The position numbers and the translations under genes were made by a program. A stretch of 64,000 nucleotides of DNA from NCBI GenBank assembly GCA_964599655.1, contig CAZRGV010000012.1, forward strand, positions 1 to 64,000, in the 5' to 3' direction. Positions within the stretch are counted from its first letter, which is position 1; every line of letters starts with the position of its first letter. Of the stretch, positions 29,752-39,154 are shown piece by piece. The notes under the pieces are model-generated. The model saw nothing but the letters and a program-made list of their open reading frames with translations, made no database searches and was not told where the DNA came from. Source of the stretch: CAZRGV01 sp964599655 (GTDB taxonomy: Bacteria > Planctomycetota > Planctomycetia > Isosphaerales > Isosphaeraceae).

Positions 29752-30645
29752 ATGCCGACGACCGGAATGAGACGCCCACCCGCGCCCCCTCGCCAACGTC
29801 GCGAAGCCGCCGATCTGCACATCCACACCACGCACTCGGATGGTTCCTGCTCTCCGTGTGAGGTCGTCCGGGCCGGCGCCAACCTCGGCCTATCCGCCCT
29901 AGCGATTACCGACCACGACACGCTCTCCGCCCTCGCAATCGCCCGACCCGAGGCGGAACGGCTCGGAATTGAGCTGATCGGTGGAATCGAACTGACCGCG
30001 GAACGCGACGGACGCGAGATCCACATCCTGGGCCACTTCGTTCGTGGCGACGCCCCCGAACTCTCGGCCGCCTCGGAGAGACTCCGGATCGGGCGCGAGC
30101 ATCGCATCCACCTCATGGTGGATCGGCTCGAGTCGCTCGGTCTACATCTCGACTTGAAGGCCGTCCGCCGAACGTTCCCTCGCGCAACCCTCGGCCGCCG
30201 CCATCTGGCCGAATGGCTGACGAGGACTGGTCAGGTTGCCAGTCCCCGGGAAGCCTTCACCCGATTCCTTCGTGACGATGGTCCGGCGCAGGTTCCCAAG
30301 CCAAGGCTCGACTGGACCGAGGCCATCGCCTTGATCCGTGGCGCGGGTGGGGTTGCGGGACTGGCCCACCCGCCCTATGATCTCCGTGAACAAACGTTGC
30401 AAGAGTATGCTGCAGCGGGGCTTGGGTCGATCGAAACGGAAGGCCCCGGCATCAACGCACGTCTCGGTCGGCGATGGCGAAACTGGGCCGAGCGATTCGA
30501 CTTGGTCCCGATCGCCGGCTCGGACTTCCACGTCCCTGATCGCCCAGGACGATGGGTCGGTTCGATCACCACCCCCGGGCCCGTTGTCGAACTCCTTCGA
30601 GAGCGCGCCGGATGCCGAAGCGGTTCCTCACCGCCATCGCCCTAG
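29752..30645 (+). CDS. PHP-domain metal-dependent phosphoesterase
   Basis: A 297-aa protein of the polymerase-and-histidinol-phosphatase superfamily. Metal-ligand motifs are visible: ADLHIHTTHSDGSC at the start, ITDHDT, GIELTAERDGREIHILGH, LAHPPYD and IAGSDFHVPD near the C-terminus. Relatives include 3',5'-nucleoside bisphosphate phosphatase and RNase AM (YciV/TrpH). That assignment is plausible from the length and motif order, but not proven. It begins four bases after the nusB stop and precedes ftsY by 112 bases. Confidence 0.88.
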   Translation: MPTTGMRRPPAPPRQRREAADLHIHTTHSDGSCSPCEVVRAGANLGLSALAITDHDTLSALAIARPEAERLGIELIGGIELTAERDGREIHILGHFVRGDAPELSAASERLRIGREHRIHLMVDRLESLGLHLDLKAVRRTFPRATLGRRHLAEWLTRTGQVASPREAFTRFLRDDGPAQVPKPRLDWTEAIALIRGAGGVAGLAHPPYDLREQTLQEYAAAGLGSIETEGPGINARLGRRWRNWAERFDLVPIAGSDFHVPDRPGRWVGSITTPGPVVELLRERAGCRSGSSPPSP

Positions 30646-30757
30646 CCAATTATCCAGAACCGAGCTCCCAGCAACGAGCCAACGTCACTGGCCCTCCTCG
30701 AATCGACGCGATCCACCGACTAGAAGTGAGGAATGCTCCGACCGAGCGTGTCATCAC

Positions 30758-31663
30758 ATGGCAATCAAAGACCTTTTGGAAAAGTTCAAGAAAGGGCTGG
30801 CCAAGACGGCGCGGCTCTTCAATGTCCGGTCCTGGTTCGGCCGCAAGGTCGACCGGTCATTTTTGGAGGAACTTGAGTCGAAGCTCATCCAGGCCGACGT
30901 CGGCGTCAAGGCGACTGACCAGATTATCGAACGCGTCCGGCAGGCCTATGCCGAAAAGACCGTCGACGAGAACCTCATCGGCTTCGTCAAGAAGGAGCTG
31001 AAGGAGCTACTCCAGGACCCGAGACCGGGAACCCTGGCCATGGCCTCGACCCGGCCCACGGTCATCCTCATCGCCGGTGTCAACGGCTCGGGTAAAACGA
31101 CGTCGATCGCCAAGCTTGCTCAGCGTTTGAAGGATCAAGGACATTCAATCCTCCTGGGCGCCTGCGATACGTTTCGCGCCGCGGCGGCCGACCAGCTCGC
31201 GATCTGGGCCGAACGGGCCGGCGCCGACATCGTACGAGGGGCCCCCGGGGCCGATCCGGCCAGCGTGGCGCACGATGCCTGCGACCGCGCCCTGGCGCGC
31301 GGCGTTGACATCCTGATCGTCGACACGGCTGGCCGGCTTCACACGCAGCAGCATCTGATGCGCGAGCTTGAGAAAGTCCGCAACGTGATCGCCCGCAAGA
31401 TCCCGGGCGCGCCGCATGAGGTCCTTCTTGTCCTCGATGCCACCAACGGCCAGAACGCGATTCGGCAGGCCGAAGTCTTCACCAAATCCATCGGCTGCAC
31501 TGGCGTAATTCTTACCAAGCTCGACGGCACCGCGAAGGGGGGCATCGTTGTCGCCGTTCGCCAGACCATCGACCTTCCTGTGAAGTTTCTCGGCGTCGGC
31601 GAAGCCATCGACGACCTCCAGCCGTTCGACGCCGACACTTTCGTTGAGTCGATGTTCGCCTGA
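30758..31663 (+). CDS. ftsY: Signal recognition particle receptor FtsY
   Basis: SRP receptor GTPase that docks ribosome-nascent chains at the membrane. Layout: short amphipathic N-terminus (MAIKDLLEKFKKGLAKTARL), NG domain with G1 GVNGSGKTT at 107-115, DTFRAAAADQL (G2), DTAGRLHTQQHLM (G3), TKLDGTAKGG (G4) and the closing GVGEAIDDLQPFDADTFVES. At 301 aa it is the short form, without the acidic A domain of Escherichia coli. The ATG at 30758 gives the standard start; the upstream open frame lies over the PHP gene. Confidence 0.96.
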   Translation: MAIKDLLEKFKKGLAKTARLFNVRSWFGRKVDRSFLEELESKLIQADVGVKATDQIIERVRQAYAEKTVDENLIGFVKKELKELLQDPRPGTLAMASTRPTVILIAGVNGSGKTTSIAKLAQRLKDQGHSILLGACDTFRAAAADQLAIWAERAGADIVRGAPGADPASVAHDACDRALARGVDILIVDTAGRLHTQQHLMRELEKVRNVIARKIPGAPHEVLLVLDATNGQNAIRQAEVFTKSIGCTGVILTKLDGTAKGGIVVAVRQTIDLPVKFLGVGEAIDDLQPFDADTFVESMFA

Positions 31664-31857
31664 TCCCTCCCGGCGACGATGTGGGAAAAACAGCTGTCGC
31701 GATCGCGGAAACGGATTACGCGATCCAGTATGGCGGGTCGAGCCGGTCAGCGATTGCAATGGGTGGCCTCGGAATGAAGCCCAGGAGGCACTTCGTATTC
31801 CCGAGAGCTACTATCCCTCGCCAGACTTACACGATTCGAGGTTCGGAGTGGAATGCC

Positions 31858-33303
31858 ATGTCGTGGATCAAGGGCTGCGCGCTGCTTTCCATCCTCGTGT
31901 TCGCGGGGATGCCGGCCGAGGTCGAAGCAGCCGGGGCGTTGCGCACCTCGTATCCGGCCCGGGTCAGTGAGAACCATCGCTACCTGCTCGACCAAAAGGG
32001 AGTACCCTTCTTTTACCTCGGCGACACGGCCTGGGAACTGTTCCATCGCTTGAATCGGGAAGAGGCGGATCAGTACCTGAAAGACCGCGCATCGAAGGGT
32101 TTCACCGTGATTCAGGCGGTCGCGATCGCTGAGCTCAACGGTCATACCGACCCCAATCCATACGGACACCTGCCGCTGATCGACCTCGATCCCGCGCGCC
32201 CCGACACCAAAGAGGGCCCTTCTAACGATTACTGGGACCACGTCGATTTCATCGTCGATCGCGCCAACGAGTTGGGGCTGGTTATCGGGTTCTTGCCAAC
32301 CTGGGGCCGTTACTGGCACGACAACGTTCGTAACGGCAAGCCGCTGTTCAACGCCAAGAACGCCGAGGTTTATGGCGAGTGGCTCGGCCGACGTTACAAG
32401 GATCAAGGGCTCATCTGGATCCTGGGGGGCGATCGCGGAATCGACACTGACGAGCAGAAGGCCGTCATCCGGGCGATGGCCCAGGGCATTCGAAAGGGGG
32501 ACGGCGGAGCACACCTGATAACACTCCACCCACCCGGCGGTTCTGGCTCATCTCGCTGGTTCCACGACGAAACCTGGCTCGACTTCAACATGCGACAGAA
32601 CGGCCACGTCGCCGAATTCACGGGCCGGTACGACGCCACCCGTGAAGACTACGGTCGCAAGCCGGCCAAACCCGTCCTCGATGGCGAACCGATCTACGAA
32701 GATCACCCGGTTTCCTTCAACGCCAGAATGCTTGGCCACTCCATCGCCGCTGACGTTCGACGCCCGTTGTACTGGGACCTCTTCAGCGGGGCCTGTGGGC
32801 ATACCTACGGGCATCACTCCGTCTGGCAGATGTGGCAACCGGGTCGAGCCCCGATCAATAACCCCCTTTTGCCGTGGTACGACGCGATCCATCAGCCGGG
32901 CGCGGGCCAGATGCAGTACGGGCGACGACTCATCGAGTCCCGCCCGATTCTCACCCGAATCCCCGATGACTCCATCATCGTGACGGACGATGTGCCAACC
33001 TCAGTCCCCGGGGCCGGTCGTTACCGGTTTGTCGCTACCAGAGATGAGAGCGGGACGTACGCAATGGTCTACGCAGCCATCGGTCGGCCGTTCTCAGTTC
33101 GCATGAACACCATCAAAGGCTCGAAGGTAAAGGCATGGTGGTACAATCCTCGAAATGGCGACGCGACGGCGATCGGCGAATTCCCCAGTTCCGGAACCCG
33201 ACGATTCGTCCCACCCGACCTTGGCGAGATGCTCGACTGGGTGCTCGTGCTCGACGATGCCTCGAAAGCCTATCCTCCCCCGGGCCAACTCGCCAATCAT
33301 TGA
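31858..33303 (+). CDS. Secreted glycoside hydrolase, DUF4038/GH140-like
   Basis: A 481-aa exported protein with a signal peptide (CALLSILVFAGMPAEVEA) and a TIM-barrel of the DUF4038 family (NHRYLLDQKGVPFFYLGDTA, FTVIQAVAIAELNG). A C-terminal beta domain (KVKAWWYNPRNGDA) resembles the putative collagen-binding domain that accompanies it. The carboxylates expected for GH140 are present: Asp192 in WILGGDRG and Glu277 in VLDGEPIYED. The characterised family member is an apiosidase acting on plant pectin; substrate here is inferred from family only. No polysaccharide-utilisation neighbours are visible. Confidence 0.82.
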   Translation: MSWIKGCALLSILVFAGMPAEVEAAGALRTSYPARVSENHRYLLDQKGVPFFYLGDTAWELFHRLNREEADQYLKDRASKGFTVIQAVAIAELNGHTDPNPYGHLPLIDLDPARPDTKEGPSNDYWDHVDFIVDRANELGLVIGFLPTWGRYWHDNVRNGKPLFNAKNAEVYGEWLGRRYKDQGLIWILGGDRGIDTDEQKAVIRAMAQGIRKGDGGAHLITLHPPGGSGSSRWFHDETWLDFNMRQNGHVAEFTGRYDATREDYGRKPAKPVLDGEPIYEDHPVSFNARMLGHSIAADVRRPLYWDLFSGACGHTYGHHSVWQMWQPGRAPINNPLLPWYDAIHQPGAGQMQYGRRLIESRPILTRIPDDSIIVTDDVPTSVPGAGRYRFVATRDESGTYAMVYAAIGRPFSVRMNTIKGSKVKAWWYNPRNGDATAIGEFPSSGTRRFVPPDLGEMLDWVLVLDDASKAYPPPGQLANH

Positions 33304-33408
33304 CCACGCCATCCTTGCTCCAGCCCGAATCAAAGTTTTTCTCGGTCACCCGATTTCGAAGAAACTTGGGATACTCACGCAAATCCGCCTTCCTGATCGG
33401 ACAGGAGA

Positions 33409-33438
33409 TTGCTCCTCGACTCTCCGATCGGCTATAAT
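33409..33438 (+). promoter_or_regulatory. Candidate promoter of the DUF6599-DUF362-polyferredoxin cluster
   Basis: TTGCTC (33409-33414) and a perfect TATAAT (33433-33438) with an 18-base spacer, about 65 bases upstream of the ATG at 33504. Confidence 0.55.
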
Positions 33439-33503
33439 CCCGGAGGTTTAGGTCCAACTGTTGTTAAACTCCGCGCGTCGCCGTGCTGGAAGCCGGGGTC
33501 GAG

Positions 33504-35189
33504 ATGAATTCAATCCGCGACATCATTGCCCAGGTTCAGGAATTCGCTGGAGCGTCGGCGCTCAACGCGGTGGCGATGTGGGCGGCGGCCATCGCTCTGG
33601 CAACCACGCCCATCGCATTCGCAATCCTGGGTACTCAAAAGTGGTTCCAGGCGCGTCGAGGCCGAACTTTGCAGCGCCCGGCCTTTGGTACGGTCGTTGT
33701 CGCGACGATGCTCGTCATGGGCATCCCTGCCATCGCCCTCACCCTGATGGTCAAAAGCCAGTACTTTGACAAGGATCGTTACGAGTTCGACCCGAACCGC
33801 TCACTCTCCGTACTCGACCAGGGCCGGCAATACGAGGCTCGCAACGTCCTCGAGTCGGCGTATAAGGCCGACGAAGCCGTTCGGGCCGAGATGGAGCGGC
33901 TGGCCAGCGAACGCAAGGAACTGGTCGAGAACGTCAAGAAGCTTGACGAGGCGCTTCTCGCTCTGGGAGCTGTCGCGCCCCAGTCGCCCGCCGTGGTTCA
34001 GGTCATGCCTCGCGTGATCGAGAACATGGGTGGTGTTCGCAAGGCTGTCGGGATCGACGCGCCTCACCAGTGGGACGAGGTCATCGCCCGTTTGAATGAG
34101 CCTCCGCCCGTCACCACGACCGTCATGGCCGCGAATGTCCCTGCGGTTCCCGTGGCCAAGGCCGGCAACGGCTTGACTCAGGCCGAGTTCGACCTTGAGC
34201 TGTCGAGCGTGCCCGGTCCGCAAAAGCCCCTAGCCGCCTTGCTTCCCCTGTCGGACGTCCCCACGGGCTGGGCAGTCGGTAAGCTCGGCGACAAGCATCT
34301 CGAAACGTTCAACGCCGCGAACCTTTACGACAAGATCGACGGCCGGGCCGAAAGCTTTGTCCAGTATGACGTGCAAGGCATGGCTTACGCAAACTTCCAC
34401 CCCGGCGACGACGACTCGAACGAGGTTCAGCTTTATATCTTCGAGATGTCCGACCCGCTGAAGGCCTTCGGCAAATACGGCTCGGAGAAGCCCCCGAACG
34501 TCGAGGACGTGGCTGTCGGCGAGGAAGGATACACCACCGCAGGCAGCGTCATGTTCCACCAGGGTAAGTACTACACGCAGATCGTCTCGACCAGCGACGA
34601 TCCGAAGTTTGCCGAGTTCTCCCTGGCCCTGGCCCGGACAGTGGCCGATCGGATTCACCCAGGAGCCTCCTCGAAGTCGGCCGGCGCCGCGACGGAAGCC
34701 GTGGCCGAAAAAGCGGCGGCGGCAACTCCGACCGCGCTGTTCAAACTCCTGCCCGATGGCCCCAACAAGGATCGGCCCCAGTACATCGCGCAGGATGTCT
34801 TCGGATACAGCTTCCTGTCCGACGTCTTCATGGCCGATTACAAGGAAGGGGACATCACCTGGCAAGGGTTCTTACGCCCCTTTGAAAGTCCAGAGGCGGC
34901 TCGCAAGGTGTTTGATCAATATGTCGAAACCGCCAAGGCCGACGGCGCGGAAATCAAGACGCTCGAGGCCGAGGGAGCGGACGAAATGATCGTCAGCTCC
35001 AATATCGGTCTTTTCGACGTCGTTTATCTCAAGGGCAATACCCTGGCCGGAGCCAACGGCGCGACCGAGGCCAAACCGGCAGAGGACTTCGCCCGCCAGT
35101 TCGCCAAGAACCTTCCCGCCAAGGTCCCGACGATCGGGACGGCGCCCGCCGCAAACCGTCAAGAGATCGAGGGCGAACCGGAAAACTAG
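33504..35189 (+). CDS. Membrane protein with DUF6599-like repeats
   Basis: A 561-aa protein with two N-terminal transmembrane helices (about 15-38 and 52-78). A coiled segment follows (AEMERLASERKELVENVKKL). Two related soluble modules come next: LLPLSDVPTGWAVGKLGD...NAANLYDKIDGRAESFVQYD (about 240-385) and LLPDGPNKDRPQYIAQDVFG...FLRPFESPEAARKVFDQYVE (about 410-545). These fit DUF6599-type domains, whose function is unknown. The gene leads a cluster with a Tat-exported DUF362 protein and a membrane polyferredoxin, so a role in an envelope redox complex is likely but unproven. Confidence 0.75.
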   Translation: MNSIRDIIAQVQEFAGASALNAVAMWAAAIALATTPIAFAILGTQKWFQARRGRTLQRPAFGTVVVATMLVMGIPAIALTLMVKSQYFDKDRYEFDPNRSLSVLDQGRQYEARNVLESAYKADEAVRAEMERLASERKELVENVKKLDEALLALGAVAPQSPAVVQVMPRVIENMGGVRKAVGIDAPHQWDEVIARLNEPPPVTTTVMAANVPAVPVAKAGNGLTQAEFDLELSSVPGPQKPLAALLPLSDVPTGWAVGKLGDKHLETFNAANLYDKIDGRAESFVQYDVQGMAYANFHPGDDDSNEVQLYIFEMSDPLKAFGKYGSEKPPNVEDVAVGEEGYTTAGSVMFHQGKYYTQIVSTSDDPKFAEFSLALARTVADRIHPGASSKSAGAATEAVAEKAAAATPTALFKLLPDGPNKDRPQYIAQDVFGYSFLSDVFMADYKEGDITWQGFLRPFESPEAARKVFDQYVETAKADGAEIKTLEAEGADEMIVSSNIGLFDVVYLKGNTLAGANGATEAKPAEDFARQFAKNLPAKVPTIGTAPAANRQEIEGEPEN

Positions 35190-35258
35190 AAAGACCATAC
35201 GCGTTTTTCTCTTCCCAACCCCGGCCGCTCGAACGCGGAAAGATTCCCGAGGTCTGCC

Positions 35259-36359
35259 ATGAGCGAGAAGCTGACCAAGACTCAGCTTAAGAATCTCGAA
35301 CGGCTCGGGGGTGTGAACCCGGCGGACGAGTCGTTCACGCGACGTCAATTCCTCAACCAGGTCGGCGGCCTGACGGCCCTGGCCGGTGGAGCGGTTGTCG
35401 GAGGACTGTACCTCCGCGATCGCTGGGGCATGGAAGGGGTCAAGCCGCCCCCGCCCGTCCGGCTGAAAGACTACTCCGTCGCCGGGGTTCCCAGCCGCCC
35501 CAGCCTCGTCGTCACCCGCTCCAGCCCCGTCGATCCGCATGGTTACTCCTCCAAGGAAGAGGAGTTCGCCGCCCGAGAGGCCCAGGCCCTCAAGATGGTC
35601 AAGGCCGCGCTTGACGAGATGGGAGGAGTGGATCGCTTCATTACCAAGGGGGATGTCGTCGTCATCAAGCCCAACGTGGCCTTCGACAAGAACCCCGACC
35701 TCGCCGCCACGAGCCAGCCCGATACGGTCGCCGCCGTCGTCAAGCTCTGCCTCGGCGCCGGGGCTCGTAAGGTGATCGTCGCGGACAACCCGATCAATAA
35801 TCCCGAAAGCTGCTTCTACAAAACCAAGGTCGGCGAGGCCGCCCAGCGCGCTGGCGCCGAGGTCATGCTTCCCAAGGAAAGCTACTTCGAGCAGCTCTAT
35901 ATCGGCGGCGAAACCATCAAGAACACCTGGAAGATGTTCTACCGGCCCTTCCGTGAGGCCACCAAGGTCATTGGCGTTTCCCCCGTCAAGGACCACAACC
36001 TTTGCAAGGCCACCGTCACGATGAAGAACTGGTATGGCCTGCTGGGCAACCCTCGCAACCAGTTCCATCAAGATATTCACGGCATCATCTCCGACTTCGG
36101 TCTGATGATGAAGCCGACCTTTGTGGTGGCCGACGGCCGCAAACTCCTGATGCAGCACGGACCCACCGGCGGTAGCCTCAACGACGTCAAGCGGGCCGAC
36201 GCCATCGTCGTTGGAACCGACCACGTGGCCGTCGATAGCTGGTGTGTCAGCCGACTTCTCGAAAAGCCAAGACACGAGATCCTCTACCTCGACAAGGCCA
36301 TCAAGCGTGGCTTTGGCCAGGACTGGCGACCTCAGTGGACCCGCGAGATCACGGTCTGA
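35259..36359 (+). CDS. Tat-exported DUF362-domain protein
   Basis: A 366-aa protein with a twin-arginine signal (FTRRQFLNQVGGLTALAGGA at about 26-45) followed by the DUF362 fold: VVIKPNVAFDKNPDLAATSQ, KVIVADNPINNPESCFYKTK, HNLCKATVTMKNWYGLLG and DAIVVGTDHVAVDSW. DUF362 proteins are often linked to iron-sulfur proteins; their reaction is unknown. The position directly before a membrane polyferredoxin and after a DUF6599 protein suggests the three form one redox module facing outside the cytoplasmic membrane. Confidence 0.86.
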   Translation: MSEKLTKTQLKNLERLGGVNPADESFTRRQFLNQVGGLTALAGGAVVGGLYLRDRWGMEGVKPPPPVRLKDYSVAGVPSRPSLVVTRSSPVDPHGYSSKEEEFAAREAQALKMVKAALDEMGGVDRFITKGDVVVIKPNVAFDKNPDLAATSQPDTVAAVVKLCLGAGARKVIVADNPINNPESCFYKTKVGEAAQRAGAEVMLPKESYFEQLYIGGETIKNTWKMFYRPFREATKVIGVSPVKDHNLCKATVTMKNWYGLLGNPRNQFHQDIHGIISDFGLMMKPTFVVADGRKLLMQHGPTGGSLNDVKRADAIVVGTDHVAVDSWCVSRLLEKPRHEILYLDKAIKRGFGQDWRPQWTREITV

Positions 36360-36474
36360 TCGGACCGTGCCTGGCCCCGCGAACCCAGCAATCGGCAGAA
36401 TTCATCAACTTTCGTGCGAACCACCAACGACATGGGTCGGGAAGTGAATATGATCCCACCGGCCGGAGGGACCG

Positions 36475-38484
36475 ATGGTTAAGATCCGACGGGCCTACGA
36501 GGTGCTCTTCCTCGGGCTCTTCCTCTTCTTCCTCATCATCACCGACCTGCGCTACCTAAAGGGGTGGCCGGTGTCGCTCTTCCTGGAGGCGACCCCCCTG
36601 GTGGCGGTCGCCACGGCGCTGACGACCCACACGATCTACCGCAACCTCGTCTGGGGCCTGCTCATCATCGCCATCACGATGATGCTCGGTCGGGTTTGGT
36701 GCAACTGGATGTGCCCGTTCGGGATCCTGCACCACTTCTTCGGGTGGATCGGCAACCGCCGCAACACGAAGCAGATGATCGAGGTCAACCGCTACCGCAA
36801 GATCTACGCGATCAAGTACTACATTCTCGCCGTGATGCTCATCATGGCCGCCCTTTGGGTCATTCCGGCCATCGGAATCGCCCCGACCTACATCGCCGAG
36901 GAATTCGACCGCCTGGGCTCCACAACCAAGGTCGTCGAGGGATTCAGCCTCGATGCAACCCTGGCTCTGCTCGCCCTCTCGTTGGTGCTCGGACTCGCTT
37001 TCTCAACCATCGGTGAGAAACGAGACGTGCCCGTTTTGCGAAATCCGGCCTACCGCTGGCTTTATACGAAGCGTCGCCTCGTCCTGGGCTCGCTACTGGG
37101 CCTGGCCGTCGCTTTCAGCCTGCCGACGCTCATCGCCATCCCTGGCCAGGTCGCCAGGGCTTTCCGGGCCGATGAAACGAGCCNNNNNNNNNNNNNNNNN
37201 NNNNNGGGCATCGGCGCCGCTGGAACCGGCCTGTCGTGGGCAGCAGCCGAGCACACGCACGCCCCACGCGCCTTGGCCGCCTTCCAGTCGGGACTCGCCC
37301 GTGCCGCGGCCGAGAAACGGCTGGAGAATGCGACGCTCCAAATCGGATTGCTCGACCCGATCGCACTGACGGTCCGCTCGATGACCACCAGTGTCTTGCC
37401 GAGCGTGCACAAGGCCAGCGAAAGCGTTTACACCGAGAATCGTGAGTATATGTGGGGCTGGATCGTCGGCATCATCTTTGTTGGCCTTCTTGTCGCCAAT
37501 TGGTGGATCCCCCGCTTCTTCTGCCGGGTTCTCTGTCCGCTGGGAGCGCTGCTCGGCGTCTTCAGCCGATTCTCAATCTGGCGGATCGACCGCGACCCCG
37601 TCCGCTGCACCGACTGCGACCTCTGCCTTAAGAGCTGTGAAGGGGCTTCCGACCCGCATAAGGACCTTCGCAAGAGCGAGTGCTTCGTCTGCCTCAACTG
37701 CATCGAGGACTGCCCACACGACGCTCTGACCTTCCGCTTCCTACCTCGCAAGGCCAGTGAGGTCACCTACCCGCAGGTCGGTCGTCGCCAACTTCTTCTG
37801 GCGGGTCTCTTCGGCATCATGTTTTTCCCAATGAGCCGACTCTCGGGCTCGGTCAAGAAGAACTTCGACAAGCGGGCCATCCGGCCACCTGGCTCGGTCG
37901 AGGAGTTGGAGTTCCTCCGTCGCTGCATCAAGTGCGACCAGTGCATCCGGGTCTGCCCCACCAACGTCTTGCAACCCGCCATGTTCGAGGCCGGCCTCGA
38001 AGGGCTCTGGACCCCCATCATGATCTCCAAGATGGGCTGGTGCGAGCTGAACTGCACCCTCTGTAGCCAGGTCTGCCCGACCGGTGCCATCCGTGAAATC
38101 TCGATCGCCGAGAAGCTGGGCGTCGGCCCCTTTGAAGGTAAGGGACCGATCAAGACCGGCACCGCCTTCTACAACCGGGGGCGATGCCTCCCCTGGGCGA
38201 TGGACACTTCCTGCGTCGTCTGCGAGGAGGTCTGCCCCGTCAGCCCCAAGGCCATCTTTACCAAGGTCGTCAAGAAGCCCAATCGCTGGGGCCAGATGAT
38301 CGAACTCAAGCAGCCCTGGATCGACCCGGACAAGTGCATCGGCTGCGGCATCTGCGAGCATGAGTGCCCCGTCAAGGACGACCCTGCGGTCTACGTCACG
38401 ACCATCGGTGAGTCGCGAAGCAAGGACCGATCGTTGCTGCTCTCACTCGTGGAAGACAACGCCCAGGATCTCGTATCGATCTGA
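36475..38484 (+). CDS. Membrane polyferredoxin (NapH/MauN-type 4Fe-4S protein)
   Basis: A 669-aa integral membrane protein with helices at about 10-28, 35-55, 60-80, 105-130, 160-180 and 320-345. It contains two NapH-type cysteine loops (RVWCNWMCPFG and FCRVLCPLGALLG). Several [4Fe-4S] motifs follow: CTDCDLCLKSC, CFVCLNCIEDCP, CIKCDQCIRVCP, CELNCTLCSQVCP, CVVCEEVCP and CIGCGICEHECP. It should pass electrons between the membrane and an outer-face partner. The gene has an in-frame run of 22 N. GGAGGG lies before the ATG. Upstream partners are DUF362 and DUF6599 proteins. Confidence 0.92.
   Translation: MVKIRRAYEVLFLGLFLFFLIITDLRYLKGWPVSLFLEATPLVAVATALTTHTIYRNLVWGLLIIAITMMLGRVWCNWMCPFGILHHFFGWIGNRRNTKQMIEVNRYRKIYAIKYYILAVMLIMAALWVIPAIGIAPTYIAEEFDRLGSTTKVVEGFSLDATLALLALSLVLGLAFSTIGEKRDVPVLRNPAYRWLYTKRRLVLGSLLGLAVAFSLPTLIAIPGQVARAFRADETSXXXXXXXXGIGAAGTGLSWAAAEHTHAPRALAAFQSGLARAAAEKRLENATLQIGLLDPIALTVRSMTTSVLPSVHKASESVYTENREYMWGWIVGIIFVGLLVANWWIPRFFCRVLCPLGALLGVFSRFSIWRIDRDPVRCTDCDLCLKSCEGASDPHKDLRKSECFVCLNCIEDCPHDALTFRFLPRKASEVTYPQVGRRQLLLAGLFGIMFFPMSRLSGSVKKNFDKRAIRPPGSVEELEFLRRCIKCDQCIRVCPTNVLQPAMFEAGLEGLWTPIMISKMGWCELNCTLCSQVCPTGAIREISIAEKLGVGPFEGKGPIKTGTAFYNRGRCLPWAMDTSCVVCEEVCPVSPKAIFTKVVKKPNRWGQMIELKQPWIDPDKCIGCGICEHECPVKDDPAVYVTTIGESRSKDRSLLLSLVEDNAQDLVSI
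37184..37205. other. Assembly gap (22 N) inside the polyferredoxin gene
   Basis: The frame continues on both sides, so the gap length is correct modulo 3. It falls in the poorly conserved extramembrane segment between the helix bundle and the second cysteine loop. Confidence 0.98.
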
Positions 38485-38593
38485 GCCAGAAGCGACGACG
38501 GCACGACGCCCGTCTGGGTCTTGCCGAGGGGCCCGAACCGGCCGCTTCCCGATCTTCAATGACCCGCGACTCTCGACCGATCGATCGTCAGGA

Positions 38594-39046
38594 ATGACTC
38601 AACGTATGCCGGTTCACGAATTCGTTGAGATTGCCGCCGAGCCCCCTGCCCTGTTCGCGCTCAGCCAGGACTATGCTCGTCGCCTCGACTGGGATCCGTT
38701 TCTCAAGGAGGCTTGCCTCCTCGAAGGCGCAAAGGAAGCCGGCCTGAACGTCCGGGCGTGGTGCGTCTCCCGCCAGGGTGTCGGCATGGAGACTCGCTAC
38801 ATCTCGTTCAAACCCCCTCGCGTCTGCGCGGTCGAAATGACCCGCGGCCCCTGGTTTATTCGATCCTTTAGCGCCTCCTGGCGGTTTGAGGCGATCGAAC
38901 CCGGCCGGACTCGCGTCTCCTTCCTCATCAACGTCGTGGCCCGCCCGAGGTTCTGTTCCCTCTTCTTAACCCGATTGATCGCCCACGAGACTCGACGACG
39001 TCTCACGGCTTTGAAACAAACGGCCGAGCAGACATCAACGTTTTGA
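38594..39046 (+). CDS. SRPBCC-fold (polyketide cyclase/dehydrase-like) protein
   Basis: A 150-aa single-domain protein. The pattern VHEFVEIAAEPPALFALSQDYARRLDWDP at the start, then GVGMETRYISFKPP, FSASWRFEAIEPGRTRVSF and a long C-terminal helix, fits the START/SRPBCC lipid-binding fold. The ligand is unknown. It follows the polyferredoxin gene by about 110 bases on the same strand and may belong to that transcript. ATG codons at 38594 and 38606 are both possible starts; AGGA favours 38606. Confidence 0.75.
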   Translation: MTQRMPVHEFVEIAAEPPALFALSQDYARRLDWDPFLKEACLLEGAKEAGLNVRAWCVSRQGVGMETRYISFKPPRVCAVEMTRGPWFIRSFSASWRFEAIEPGRTRVSFLINVVARPRFCSLFLTRLIAHETRRRLTALKQTAEQTSTF

Positions 39047-39154
39047 AGCCTTCTTGTGGGTTAACGGACGGCTTGCTAGCAACGTTGGGAACGCCGGAAC
39101 GGCTTGCAGGGTCCGGCCGGAGACGCAGGCGAAGACTCGGGTTAAGGGGTCGGC

